Below, in pieces: positions 42,795-53,500 of a stretch of DNA of 64,000 bases. The notes under the pieces are model-generated. The model saw nothing but the letters and a program-made list of their open reading frames with translations, made no database searches and was not told the origin of the DNA. Each line of letters opens with the position of its first letter. The first letter of the stretch is position 1. Origin of the DNA: Talinum fruticosum (taxonomy: Eukaryota > Streptophyta > Magnoliopsida > Caryophyllales > Talinaceae). The position numbers and the translations under genes are program-made. Location: contig JAITYX010000002.1 of the NCBI GenBank assembly GCA_021018815.1, positions 13,609,001 to 13,673,000 of the forward strand. The letters run 5' to 3'.

Positions 42795-44231
42795 TATGAA
42801 TCTCGCATAAATTCAGTCTAGAAAAGTCAGAGATTTATGTAACCTTGTCCTTATTTGGAAAGATCAACAACCTTGACGAAAAAAAAATAAACATCGATAA
42901 CACTAATAAGTATTCAGAGTCTACGAGCGTTTTCTCCTGAACCTAGTCACTTCGTTCCCCCACATATCTACCCTCGCCTTTAAAATGGCCCCCATTTTCC
43001 GCTCTTGACTTCGATATTGACTTTGAAATCATCGAGGTGAAGTCTCTATCAAACATCAATGGAGGACAAGCAAGTACAGAAGGTATGTGCTTGCAGTATT
43101 GACAGGAAATGGCAACGTACAAAGTCACAGAAATGGTCAATCAAGTTCATGTGATCACGTTAGTTGTAGTCATGCTCTGTCTCGTGGTTGTCATATTTAT
43201 TACTTGATCTTAATCGTAACTATTACTACAACTAATCATAATTAGGGCTCGGTACAGGTTGTCTTAATAATGTGGACCAAATCATCATTACAGATGTAAT
43301 TTGAGGATTAGATTATAATTATGTCAGGGCATCTTCATATAATGCCATGCCCCATCTTTAATTGTGATTGTCTAGTTTTTGATTAACTATTTTTAATCAT
43401 TCACAGAAGTTCTTAAGCTACCTACTTTAACAAATTACATGTTCATTGCATTTTTGGAAAGGCCAATCGAGAAACATATGGGATACCTAATTATAGATTT
43501 GTCTATTTTTTTAATGAAAATAACTTATACCTAGATCTATTTGTCGAAAATATTATAAGACGGAATAACTTATGCAGATTCATTGCTCTATTACCATATA
43601 TAAGTTCATCACATGTTTTAAGATATCAAATAAGAGCTTGTTCGGACTTATATAGAAAACGTATATAAAAAAACAAAAATAGAAACGAACATAAAAGAAA
43701 GTATAAACGAACGTAAATCAATATAAATCAACACAAATGAACATAAATAAATTGTTAAATAAAAAATAAACGAACATAAATATAAATAGATTTTGTTTTT
43801 GATGTAACGCGGAGTGAATGGCTAATTGATATAGGCAACTACATGCAACCCACCCTCCCAACAAAAAAAAGGAAGAAAGAGGGGTCACGAATCAGGGATC
43901 TAATTGAAGCTATTCAGATTGGTCTAATTCAAAAACATAAATGAAAAAGGTGAGGCTGATAATAGTCACAAATCCAACTACAGTTATTTGGATTGTTCTT
44001 ATGCAACTGCTTTGATGGATTAGATACGAGTCAATTTATTAGAATTAGGACATGCATTTGAATTCAATGAGCAAATTGTTTAAAGGACAATTTAGTAATT
44101 TACTTACGAACCTTACCAGCAATAAATGACTAGCTCACATCCCTAGCAAACTTTCAAAAAATAATTATCAAACATCCTAGATAGACAGAGCATCGACATT
44201 TTATTTTATAGTATTTTCTCATAACATTGAA

Positions 44232-44966
44232 CGACAACTTTTTGTCTTTTAACACGAATTTTATCGTGATTTTTGTATTTCTATAGTATTCTCTCATAAC
44301 ATTAAGAGTGTGTTTGTTTGTGGGAAAATATTTTTCATGGGAAAATGAATTTTTAAGGAAAACCATTTTTCACCCACATTTTCCTTTGTTTGGTAGAAGA
44401 AAAATAATTTTCTAAAATAGTTACTTAAATGCAAAAACCAACCATAAAAACCCCATAAATATAAAAAGAAAAGGTAAATAACTAATTCAACTTCAAAACC
44501 CAAATATATATATATATATATATATTGAGCACATAAATTTGATAAGTTTATACATCTCTCTATGATCAAAATTTTACATTTATAAAACAATAGAAATTAA
44601 AAAAAAGAAATAAATACTGTAAAAAAACTTTTCATATATGAACTTTACAAAACAAAAAAGAAGGAAAAAAGATAAGGACAAAACTTGGAAAAAGAAATTG
44701 AAGGTGGCATATCAAGAGAAGTTTAGAACTTGAACTCCTATTGATAAGACTTTATTTTTCCTTGATTGTCGAAGAGAAAAATTAACTTCCTTCCTCATAA
44801 AAAGAAATTTATTTTCCCTTGAGGAAATTATTTTTCCCAGAAAATATTTATCCACCACTTATACTACCAAACGACGGAAAATATAATGATAATTTTATGA
44901 GAAAAGATTTTCCAATCAAACAAACACACCCTAAATGACAAATATTTAAAAACAGATGGAGTATTA
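44232..44966. mobile_element. Stowaway-type MITE copy interrupted by another transposon
   Basis: The left piece (to 44305) matches the reverse orientation of the 14642-14922 family: TTTTAACACGAATTTTATCG then ATTCTCTCATAACATTAA. The right piece (44932-44966) reads TAAATGACAAATATTTAAAA and ends GATGGAGTA, the family terminus. Between them sits the element at 44306-44931. Rejoined at the shared TAA, the two pieces are collinear with the family. Confidence 0.65.
44306..44931. mobile_element. PIF/Harbinger-like MITE, 626 bp, TAA target duplication
   Basis: The left end GAGTGTGTTTGTTTGTGGG and the right end, in reverse, GGGTGTGTTTGTTTGATTGG form inverted repeats, continuing as GGAAAATATTTTT-type sequence. 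TAA occurs on both sides (44303-44305 and 44932-44934), the TWA duplication of this superfamily. No transposase is encoded. The interior contains a short (TA)n at about 44506-44524. Confidence 0.72.
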
Positions 44967-47240
44967 AACATTTGGATGACAATTGGATGACAATTTGGGA
45001 GCAATAATGCTGGTTGGCTCCCGTAAAACAAAACAAGGTCACAATCGTTATGGATGGAAGTTGGGCACATGATATGCAGTTAAGAGTTAGTCAAATGGGA
45101 AAACTCTTACTTTGAAATTTAACAAAATTAAATGAAACCAGTGATCTTCCATAATTGACTATTTTTCCCGTTCCCTTTTTCTGGATAAGACGGGCCACTT
45201 TTACATGATATGGCCCAGACCCAGTGGATCCACCATGAGCTAATTGGTCAGGGGACTAACAGGATAGGAGATTGCCAATGGCTCAATACTCAAAAGTCAA
45301 AACCTCTCCCCACGTTATATAACCTGATGTGGCACTTTTTCGGATAATTTCAACTTATCTATCATGTCTCATTACAGTCTTTGCTAATCAGTTATATTAA
45401 TAAAATATCAATCTACCCTCGTTCGTATGAGGTTAGGTAAGGTCCAAGCCCATTAAAATTAGAGTTTTTAACTTTTCGAATTTTGTTAACTAACTTGAGC
45501 GTTTGAGGGACATTCCCGAGGTCCAACCCCGTGATGTGCCTTTTTGAAGGACAAAGCGACTGTCACGAGGAGTCCAATGACTCGAATCTATCCGCCGAGG
45601 GCCAGGACAACAAATTCACCCTCTCTAACTCACCATCCACATCATTCATCACATATTTCGTTCCGAAACATAAACTTTATCCATAATTAGTATGTGATTT
45701 AAGTTTCCATGCTTTTCATTAGGGTCTAAAATCTGGAGGGGTACAAATTTTGGAAGGGTAATTATGGACTTTAAAGCACTTGTAATGGTGAGCTAATTTT
45801 TGTTCTTAAAGTAGGAGTAGTAACGTATTATTTAGAGGTGGGTACTTAACCGGGTGTCCAATAGACTTTGATGGGTGATCTGCAGAAAGGGAGTCAAAAC
45901 CCGTTTAATCACTTAAATGGATTGGGCATAAACGGTGATAAAAATATGCCTATAACTATATTAATGTATTTTTTATGGACATTTGGGCAACCATCTTGTC
46001 CTCTTCTCTGTGAATCACAGACTGTGATGCATTCTCCTTCCTTGTAGTTTCTCAACCGTTTATTCTTCTTGGAAGCTTTCTATTGTTGTGCCTTTGCCTG
46101 AAATCCCTAATGATGTTTATTCTTCTAATTAATGGACAATTAAATATAATATTTGAAGAGAATATTTGAAAAAGGGGCCTGCAAATTGCAGTACCTTTTT
46201 ATAATATTCCTTTTTCATTCAATATTATTCACCTCTTTGATTTGGGTTTTTTTTTGCGACAATTAATTATGTAGTTTTTTTAATTATATATCGAAATATT
46301 TATAATATTATTTATTTGATTTAAAGAAGCTGTGAAGGCAGTGTGATGACCCATAACCCGATCTGATATATTAAAACAGTTTTTGGCTCAGTTCACCCCT
46401 TAAGTAAGTAGGCGAGTTCAACCCGACCCGTTGCCTAGCCCTAGCATATAACTTCTTAATTTTTACATCACAAAAAATTAGAACATCATTGACAAAAAAA
46501 CATTACAAATCAAATAACCAAAGTAAAGCATATAACTTTTCATCTTTTAGAGCATTCAATAATTATAAGGCCATTAAATTTTAAAAAGTGAGAAATTTAT
46601 TTTTAGTACGTTGGACGACCGACCTTCACTTCAACTAAATAAATTCCACATAACATAAATGATAGGCCATCTAAATGTAGATTTACAAAACAGCTTAGTG
46701 AGATCTAAGATGGTAGAATTTATTCAAAAAATTTAAAGAACTAATTTTTTTAAATTTTTTTTACATAAGAAAAGAACCAATTAATTACAAAGCTAATAAT
46801 AGAGAAAAATCAAATTTAATAAGTCACCCTTCTCCTCAACTTATTTTTTTGTACAATGTATTATTATTTTTATTAATATTGATTATAGTTTGAAGTGAAG
46901 AAAATTAAATAAAAGAGATAGCTTTAAGCAATAGTTTTTGGTTTAGTTATCAATAAAAGTATCTATGTACTCCTAAAAAATCCTCAGATAGACTCCATGT
47001 TCCAGATTACACAGACAGAATCCAAGAAACCAAAAAGGGGGCAGTTAAAGAACTAACAAAGAAGAAAAGCATTACACAAATCCTCAGCACAATCTAGTGC
47101 AGTCATTATGCCAATGGCAACAAAGAGAACTACACTAACAAATTTAAGTCGTTCAGACATATTCACCTCATTTAACAAATCATCACATCCATGACCACCA
47201 ATGAACATATATTCTCAAGCAAAAGCTTTAACTACGTTAC

Positions 47241-47683
47241 CTTCTGAATATCACCACTAGCACGACCACTTATAGATTTCTCAAGCACTTCCAACACCCT
47301 CGCAGCACGGCCTCGTGCATCATCCACACTGCTAGATGCACTCATCATCTCTCTCAGAAACAATTCCACGCACCCACTCGTTGCCATCAGCTGGGAGGGT
47401 GTGTGTGTGGGATGAAATAAAGAATCCTGAGGATTAGCTGTAGCCTGTTCCTCAACAGCCAAACCACCTGCAAAATACAGAGAGATGTAACAAGCTCATT
47501 ATTAATCGGTCACCAAAAATAGTTATAGTTACTCTAGAAACTAAAAATCTACTTTGCTGAGCACATTGTTCACAAAACCTGAATTGTCCTCAGTCAGAGG
47601 ACCCTAAACATAACTCATGGAGCCTTCTGATAGCAGCATCTATATCATCCATCACCACATTCTTCCAGCGCTTGCTCTATGAG
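47241..47683 (-). pseudogene. Fragment of a CUE-domain protein gene
   Basis: Two exon-like pieces on the minus strand: 47683-47579 and 47467-47241. The first begins after a TTTTCTCAG acceptor and reads LIEQALEECGD, then, after a one-base slip, IDAAIRRLHELCLGSSD followed by a TGA. That is the second half of a CUE ubiquitin-binding domain. The second contains CVELFLREMMSAS and RAARVLEVLEKSI, which I recall from the plant CUE protein family of At5g32440. The first exon of that family and the C-terminal coiled-coil exons are missing nearby. A frame slip plus a stop plus missing ends argue for a broken copy, although the slip itself could be a sequencing error. The family assignment rests on memory. 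Confidence 0.5.
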
Positions 47684-48031
47684 CTGAGAAAATAAAAGAA
47701 AACTTGGTGACTAAAAATTCACATTACAAAGGTGATATCGATATGCCATACTCTAATTGGTACATCTATATATTGAAGCAGATTATTTAATCTCAAGCCC
47801 ATAAAAACAAAAGTGTCTCGATAATAATATTACGGCATATCTTCATAAGGTCTACTAATACTCTCACGCACCTCACTACCAGAGTCTGTATACATTGACA
47901 ATGTTAATGAATGTGACAAATATTGTTAGATTCTTACATCAATAAATACATGATTTCCAGCCTTTGAAGATTATCAATTTGATGCCTTTCTGTTTTACCT
48001 TCCCAGTACACTACAAAAAACTCGCAATTAG

Positions 48032-48220
48032 CGTCAGAATTTAGAGACCACAACAAAATTAGACTCTAATACTGACGAAATTAGCGTCGGATTTCAAAAA
48101 CAACACTATTTGAGTCGGAAATAAAAATCGGACACTATTAGCGTCCGAATTCAGAGTCGGATAGAAAATCCAACGCTAATTGGCGTCCGATAATTCCATT
48201 CGACACTAAAGTTGGACGCT
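48032..48220. repeat. Left subterminal repeats of the CACTA element
   Basis: Several diverged copies of TTAGCGTCGGATTT and its reverse in both orientations, including TTAGCGTCAGAATTT, TTAGCGTCCGAATTC and CCAACGCTAA. In CACTA elements such arrays are the binding sites of the element's own DNA-binding protein. Confidence 0.8.
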
Positions 48221-48960
48221 AACTCTAAAAACATAGGGGTTCAGCTGCTGCCACATTCACGGGAGTCCACTTCTCAAATCCCTAACTCTCTCTCTCTCCT
48301 ACCCATCCCCCTAAACACGAAGCCCATTGCTATCGCCTCCACTGCCAACATCTTCGCTCCTCTCCGGCGCCGACGTCTTCACTCCTCTCCGGTGCCGACG
48401 TCTTCATTCCCCTTCCGGCGCCGGTGTCTTCGATCACCGGCATATCCTCGCCCTAAACACGAAGCCTGCTCCAGTTACTGCTCTCGCCTCCAGCGCGACG
48501 TCTTCGCTCCTCTCCGGCGCTGGCGTCTTCGTTCTCTCCTAACGCATCCTCCCTTATCCGGAGCTAGCTTGTCGGCGTGTGGCTTCCTCTCTCTTTCTCT
48601 CTCTCTGAAGAAAGTTCAGTTCAGCCCCGCGATGACGAGTTCTGATTTGTCTTCCATTATCCATCTCAATATCGGTATTTTCCTTCTCTTAAAATTCTCA
48701 CTCACTCCATCAAGCAAGTATTAGTTAACATTGGAATTCAATGCCAAAGGTTCGATTGCGAATTCAATGTTATATGCTTCAGTTGAGGATGAAATTACCG
48801 TGTTTAATTGGCGAAATTGGTATCGGTGTAGAGTTTAACTAAGTTAAAGTTGGGAATTTTAGGGTTCAAGCTGATTATCGTGAGCAATTGTTAGTGTAGA
48901 TTAATTTCATTTTCAGTGAATGGCTTTGTGATGAGGCTCCTGCTACGAGATGATGCCATG
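48212..48960. other. GC-rich repetitive leader inside the CACTA element
   Basis: Short imperfect repeats of a CTCCGGCGCCGACGTCTTC-like unit recur at about 48,359-48,540. A 170-codon open frame (48212-48724) exists, but its Ser/Pro/Arg-rich product mirrors the repeat and has no recognised domain. I do not call it a gene. Confidence 0.5.
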
Positions 48961-49090
48961 GCTCTTCTCTCTGTCTCTGTCTCTGTCTCTGTCTCGTCTC
49001 TGTCTCTCGGGCTTGTCTGCTAATTTCATTTTTAGTGAATGGCTTTGTGATGAGGCTCCTGCTTACAGATGATGCCATGTCTCTGTCTCT
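48899..49090. repeat. Tandem duplication with (TCTCTG)n inside the CACTA element
   Basis: A block with GTGAATGGCTTTGTGATGAG and the following ~30 bases occurs at about 48916-48960 and again at about 49036-49080. The two copies are separated by a TCTCTG-type microsatellite (about 48964-49009). Confidence 0.85.
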
Positions 49091-50015
49091 GTCTGCTAAT
49101 TCAATATGTTGTTTGATTGTTTCTCAAAATTGTAAATTATTGTTTTTAACTAAATATAATTGTGGTCCTTTGGATTTTTCCATCTTCCCACCCAAGGACC
49201 ACCCTCGTCCTTGCTCACATATTTATTCTGCTGGCTTCCCCAACCTAGCTACCTATTTATGTAAATTTCATTTTAAATTTACAAAATTCTCGATAAGATA
49301 ATAAAATCATAAGTGATAATCAATTACAGCCGGTGTAAATGGTTTGTTATGTTGTGCAAAGAGGCGGATAGATCAATCAATATCTACGTACTCGCGAATG
49401 CCTTGGATATGATATGCGAGTCAATTAGTCTAACACAAGTGATCATGGAAAGGAACGAGTCTAGGAGAGCATCGTCGTCTACTTGACATGTTAATTGGAT
49501 GGGGAAACTTCAATTTCTATGAACTTAGTTGTCAAAAGTTTGATGGGGGCGAGGGAAGAAATGAACGAGTGATGGGGCTAGTACGGTATAGGAAAGTTGA
49601 AGATGACTACTCAAGTTCAGATTACTGGAAAGGTGTCTCCATTGTGTCCGGTGGCTTCTTTCTAGTACAAAACAGGAGAGCCCCTTGGCTCCTTCCTTCT
49701 GCCCCCACAATGTTATTATGTCATTGGTACAAAACAGGGTGCTAATCAATGATATCTCTAGTACAAAACAGGCCGTGGCAAGGCTCAGTAGGGACAGCCA
49801 GCAAGTTCTGGCTGCCACGGTCATCACCACAGGCAGTGGTGCAGACTGTGCCAGCGAAACTGGCCACCACAGTCTACACCACAGCCTGTGATTCTGACCG
49901 TGGCACTGGACAGCAGCCACGGCCTGCTGTTTAACTGTAAAATGCTACGGTTTTTGCCTTCTTTAAGTGGATTAATTTAAACTCTAGAGGGAGCATCCCA
50001 GAGAAATTACCAACT

Positions 50016-51451
50016 TTGGCTCCTGCATGCTCTGGTTGTAGAGAATTATTCTTTTCAAGCTCTAGACTGATTGGCACGAAAAGATTTCAGTTGCAAGCTG
50101 TGGCTGATGTCGCAAGTGCTGTTGATGTCATTAATGACTTGGGATTGGATACGTTGACGTTCTTAGCCGTGACTGTGTTAATTGTCCCGGCATTCAAAGC
50201 TCTTAGAGCTAGTCCTGTAAGCTCTCGTCTTTTTACAACAGTTTTTGACCTTTAAGGTTCTCTCGCTACCTGCTTTGTTACTGTAGGAGAGCCCAAAATT
50301 ATGAAAGAAAAAAAAAGAAAAAGAAAAATCATGGTTGGACATTTGGTTTAATAGGTCCATCTTTGGTATTTAGACTTTAGTTTCTATAGTCAATTGTGTT
50401 TATTTATATGATGAAATTTTGTCAACTTATCCAAAAAATTCATAAACCATGCTTTTTGATGCAGATACTTGGCTTCTTCTCTGCTGGTGTTGTCCTCAAC
50501 CAATTCGGTTTGATTAGAAACCTTACTGATGTTAAAATTCTTTCAGAGTGGGGTATCCTCTTTCTGGTAAAGCTTTATTTTCTCCGCTATATTGTTTATT
50601 TTCTTCTACTTTCCATTATTCCTAATTTAGGTTGTAAATCTAGTAGGAGTGATATGGTAGCATCATAAATCAACCATTGTCACTAATTTTGAGGATTTTC
50701 TCACCCAAAAAAAGAGGATTTAAAGCACATATGTAAGGCAAACCCAACGGCTGAGAGAAGAAGCTGTGGTACAACATGTGGAGAACCCCCTGCCCCCATA
50801 GCCTGTCCATTTTGGACTAGGGATGGATCTCTAGGGTAGGGGGTGGGGTGCCGTTAAAGTGGTTGATAATGCTACTACTCTGAATATTAGTACCAGTGAC
50901 ACGTCATCACTGTGTTCAATGTGTTTTCTGACCACCACTATGACTCCTCACATGTACTTGACCATTTCTGCAACTAAAGTTTAAAGTGACACCAGCAACT
51001 CTTGTCAGTAAGTAGTATTCCTTGGTAACTATCACTATATCAGATCTGAACTGAGATGCAATGGGTGTTGGGCTGTTGGCTAGTGTATAAAATAATTAGT
51101 CTTGACTCTTGGGTAACAGAGAAAAGGATTTATTTTCATGAGTTGCATGTAATTTGTAAATCATTTGGAAATAGCTGAAGCTGAGCAGATTTCATTTACT
51201 TTACAACATGAAAGCTGAGGGATTGATGAACGCATTATTTTGTACTTTTGGATGAAAACAAGATGTGACGATGAAGCTTTTCCTACATCAGTTTTTATAT
51301 CCTGTAGACTTTTGTATTTGGCTGAAGGTCTCCTTTTTTTTTTATAACTTTTTCTTTTTTCTTTCCACAGCCTTTTGAGATAGGCTTGGAGCTTTCACTT
51401 GCACGTCCGAAAGCTCTTGCTAAGTTTGCTTTTGGCATGGGGTTGCCTCAG
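50016..51451 (+). pseudogene. KEA3: Captured fragment of a KEA3 K+/H+ antiporter gene
   Basis: Three exon-like blocks with intact GT-AG introns: 50016-50216 (ending INDLGLDTLTFLAVTVLIVP then AFKALRASP), 50465-50566 (ILGFFSAGVVLNQFGLIRNL then TDVKILSEWGILFL) and 51371-51451 (PFEIGLELSLARPKALAKF then AFGMGLPQ). They match consecutive exons of the thylakoid antiporter KEA3 at the start of its cation/proton-antiporter domain. Compared with my memory of the family, conserved Leu and Thr positions in the last block read Pro, suggesting relaxed constraint. The rest of the roughly 750-residue protein is absent. Retained introns show capture at the DNA level. It lies wholly inside the CACTA element, so it is a transduplicated copy; the functional gene must be elsewhere. 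Chimeric transcripts or small RNAs are possible but not shown. Confidence 0.8.
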
Positions 51452-51974
51452 GTACATTTTCTGTGTAACCTGTTAACAATTGTTATAGCTCATGGATTAA
51501 AATGGTACTTTCTTTGTAATAGGCCTCCAAATCATTGTTAGTAAAAATCACTTGTAATATTCATATGGACATGATGAGACAGCTGAGAAGTTATTGTTTT
51601 ATGAAGGCTAAGTTTGCAGCAACCTAGTTACCCTCCTCCTGAGGCTTCTACCAAGGGTATCAATTGAGAAGTTATTGTGTTTGTGTCATCATTTTATTTC
51701 TTGGATAATGAGTCTTCGCTTCAATTTCTTTTTTTTTTTTTTTCTTGGCAATGATTTTGGACTCTCTTGTCACGGGTGGAATCTTTGGAGTTCAAATGAT
51801 GTTCATTGTTTCTAGCTAATGGTAGGATTGGGAAAGGCCTAGCTTTTGTAGACAGTTGGGACTTGGGACTAAAACTTGTGAAGTGAATAAATTTTCTTGG
51901 TTAACTACTGAATATTAATTATAGATCGAAGTCGAAAAGCTTATCATTTTCTTCATCTAACCGGTGTAAATTTT

Positions 51975-52424
51975 GTGACAGTAAAACTAAGTCATACCTG
52001 GCTGTTGAATTTTGATAGGACTTTTTATGTCCATACAAAGAAGTACCCAAAGTATGATTCATTTGTACTGGCATCCCAAGCTATGCAAGTGTATTTTACC
52101 CCTTATCCAAGTATAAGGAACGATAGAAACCAATGGTGGGCGGTGATTAAGATAAAACCAAGATCAACCATTGAAGCACCACTCAATGATACAGCATTTC
52201 AAGAGGATACTAATGAAAATCCTCCTACTTTGTGTGAGTTCGAAGGAGTCCAAGAAGGATTTGAAAATGAACTTGAGGACATAATTGAAGAGGAAGCTAA
52301 TGAAGTCGATTTCAATGTTGAAAACGAGGATGATAATTTTGAAGGGGAGGCAGATGATGACAGTCTTTTATTGTATAATGACATTGATGATGACATTGTA
52401 GCTAATGATGATGATGATTTTTGA
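51975..52424 (+). pseudogene. CACTA transposase-gene C-terminal remnant (DUF4216-like)
   Basis: An open frame of about 150 codons reads LLNFDRTFYVHTKKYPKY then DSFVLASQAMQVYFTPYP and WWAVIKIKPRS, followed by a long acidic tail of Glu/Asp. The FVLASQ...QVYF...KIKPR pattern is that of the DUF4216 region found C-terminal to the transposase (Transposase_21) domain in plant CACTA ORF1 proteins. The catalytic part upstream is missing and its place is taken by the KEA3 fragment. Family assignment is from memory of motifs. Confidence 0.65.
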
Positions 52425-52569
52425 AGTAATATTGTAATCTCGTGACATTGATAACCAACGATCTATGTTATGATTTTGATGTATGTTTTGATTTTTTTGT
52501 GTATATTAATTGATTTTTGAATATATATACTTAAATTCTCTTTGCATGACATTCGTTGTATATACAAGT

Positions 52570-52805
52570 ATGCCTCGAACAAAAGGTTTTGCGCTAAATC
52601 ATGGTGCGCCTACTTCTGGTTCCGATTCCAATGTTGGGGTTGATCATGCTATAGTCCAGACTCAATCATCATCATCACAGGGAGATAGCTCACAACAAGG
52701 GGCAGCTTGCAGGAAGAGAGTCAGCAAAAAGCCATGGAAGAAGCAATGAAACTCATTCAAAACCTCCAATCACAAGTTGACAGGATGTCCGGTGGTTCTA
52801 ACTAA
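52570..52805 (+). pseudogene. Remnant of the second CACTA gene (TNPA/Transposase_24-like)
   Basis: An ATG at 52570 opens a Ser/Gln-rich frame (MPRTKGFALNHG...). About 50 codons on, an overlapping frame encodes a coiled-coil-like end (ESQQKAMEEAMKLIQNLQSQ then VDRMSGGSN) before a TAA near 52805. The order, after the DUF4216-like remnant and before the right subterminal repeats, fits ORF2 of CACTA elements. Most of the gene is deleted. Confidence 0.5.
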
Positions 52806-53084
52806 TTTCTTAGCATGGTTTGTTTATTGAACTTTGAATTGGTTTGTTTGTTGAATTGCTTTGTTTAACTTTGAACTGGTTTGTTGGATATTTGGAGGTT
52901 GTTAGGATGATGAATACTTGGTGGTTTGTGGATGATTGTGCAAACAATGAATCACAATGTATTTGTGTATTCGTATATTACTGTGTAGAGAAGAAGTCAG
53001 ACTTTTATGTAAATGTTTTGCAGGAAATATATGTAAAAACGGAATAACAAATGTTCAAAAAGTTATGGCAAAATAATGGAAGAT

Positions 53085-53490
53085 TTAGCGTCGGATTTTA
53101 GCGTCGCACCCAAAATCCGACGCTATTTGAGTCAAAAAGGCTGACGCTAATCACAAAAATCGGACGCTAAAATGAAGCGGGGCAGAAAAAGAAAACGAAA
53201 TTAGCGTCGGATTATAATCCGACGCTGTTAGCGTCGGACGTATCCGACGCTAATAGAAAGAATCCGACGCTATTAGCGTCGGATTTAGCGTCGGATTCTA
53301 ATCCGACGCTATTAGAGTCGGATCAATCCGACGCTAATTAGCGTCGGATGGTGAATCCGACGCGAAATTTTTAGCGTCGAGGTCTTCTCGCGTCAGAATT
53401 TTATCCGACTCTAATCCGACGCTAAAGACGTTTAGCGTCGGATTTTCTGGATTTGGCATCTGATTTTGTCCGACGCTAATTTACTGTTTT
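53085..53490. repeat. Right subterminal inverted-repeat array of the CACTA element
   Basis: At least a dozen copies of the 13-base word TTAGCGTCGGATT or its reverse AATCCGACGCTAA, often back to back as near-perfect palindromes (for example AGCGTCGGATTATAATCCGA). Very dense compared with the left end. Confidence 0.9.
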
Positions 53491-53500
53491 TCTTGTAGTG

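Larger units (their letters stand above)
42122..47240. other. Repeat-rich intergenic region after HMGR
   Basis: No intact gene is supported. A 25-base near-perfect tandem duplication lies at about 42746-42794. The words AACGAACATAAA and variants recur at about 43690-43790. A MITE pair occupies 44232-44966. A segment at about 45,480-45,600 (containing TTGAGCGTTTGAGGGACATT) and one at 46,340-46,440 rich in CCCGACCCG-type words look like remnants of dispersed repeats. The rest is AT-rich. Confidence 0.5.
48009..53500. mobile_element. CACTA (En/Spm, CMC) transposon of Pack type, 5492 bp
   Basis: The left terminus is CACTACAAAAAACTCGC. The right terminus is TTTTTCTTGTAGTG, whose reverse is CACTACAAGAAAAA. 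The trinucleotide GTA flanks both sides (48006-48008 and 53501-53503), the 3-bp duplication expected of CACTA elements. Subterminal regions (about 48030-48220 and 53085-53490) are packed with direct and inverted copies of TTAGCGTCGGATT. Inside are a GC-rich repetitive leader, a host KEA3 gene fragment (50016-51451), and remnants of CACTA genes at 51975-52424 and 52570-52805. No complete transposase is present, so it is non-autonomous. It would need a related element to move. Confidence 0.92.

Noticed and set aside
48212..48724. 170-codon open frame in the CACTA left part as a protein gene
   Set aside because: Product follows a short DNA repeat and has no recognised domain; two overlapping frames are equally open.
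53085..53490. Repeated TTAGCGTCGGATT array as a CRISPR array
   Set aside because: Repeats are in both orientations, irregularly spaced, in a plant genome, and lie at the end of a CACTA element.
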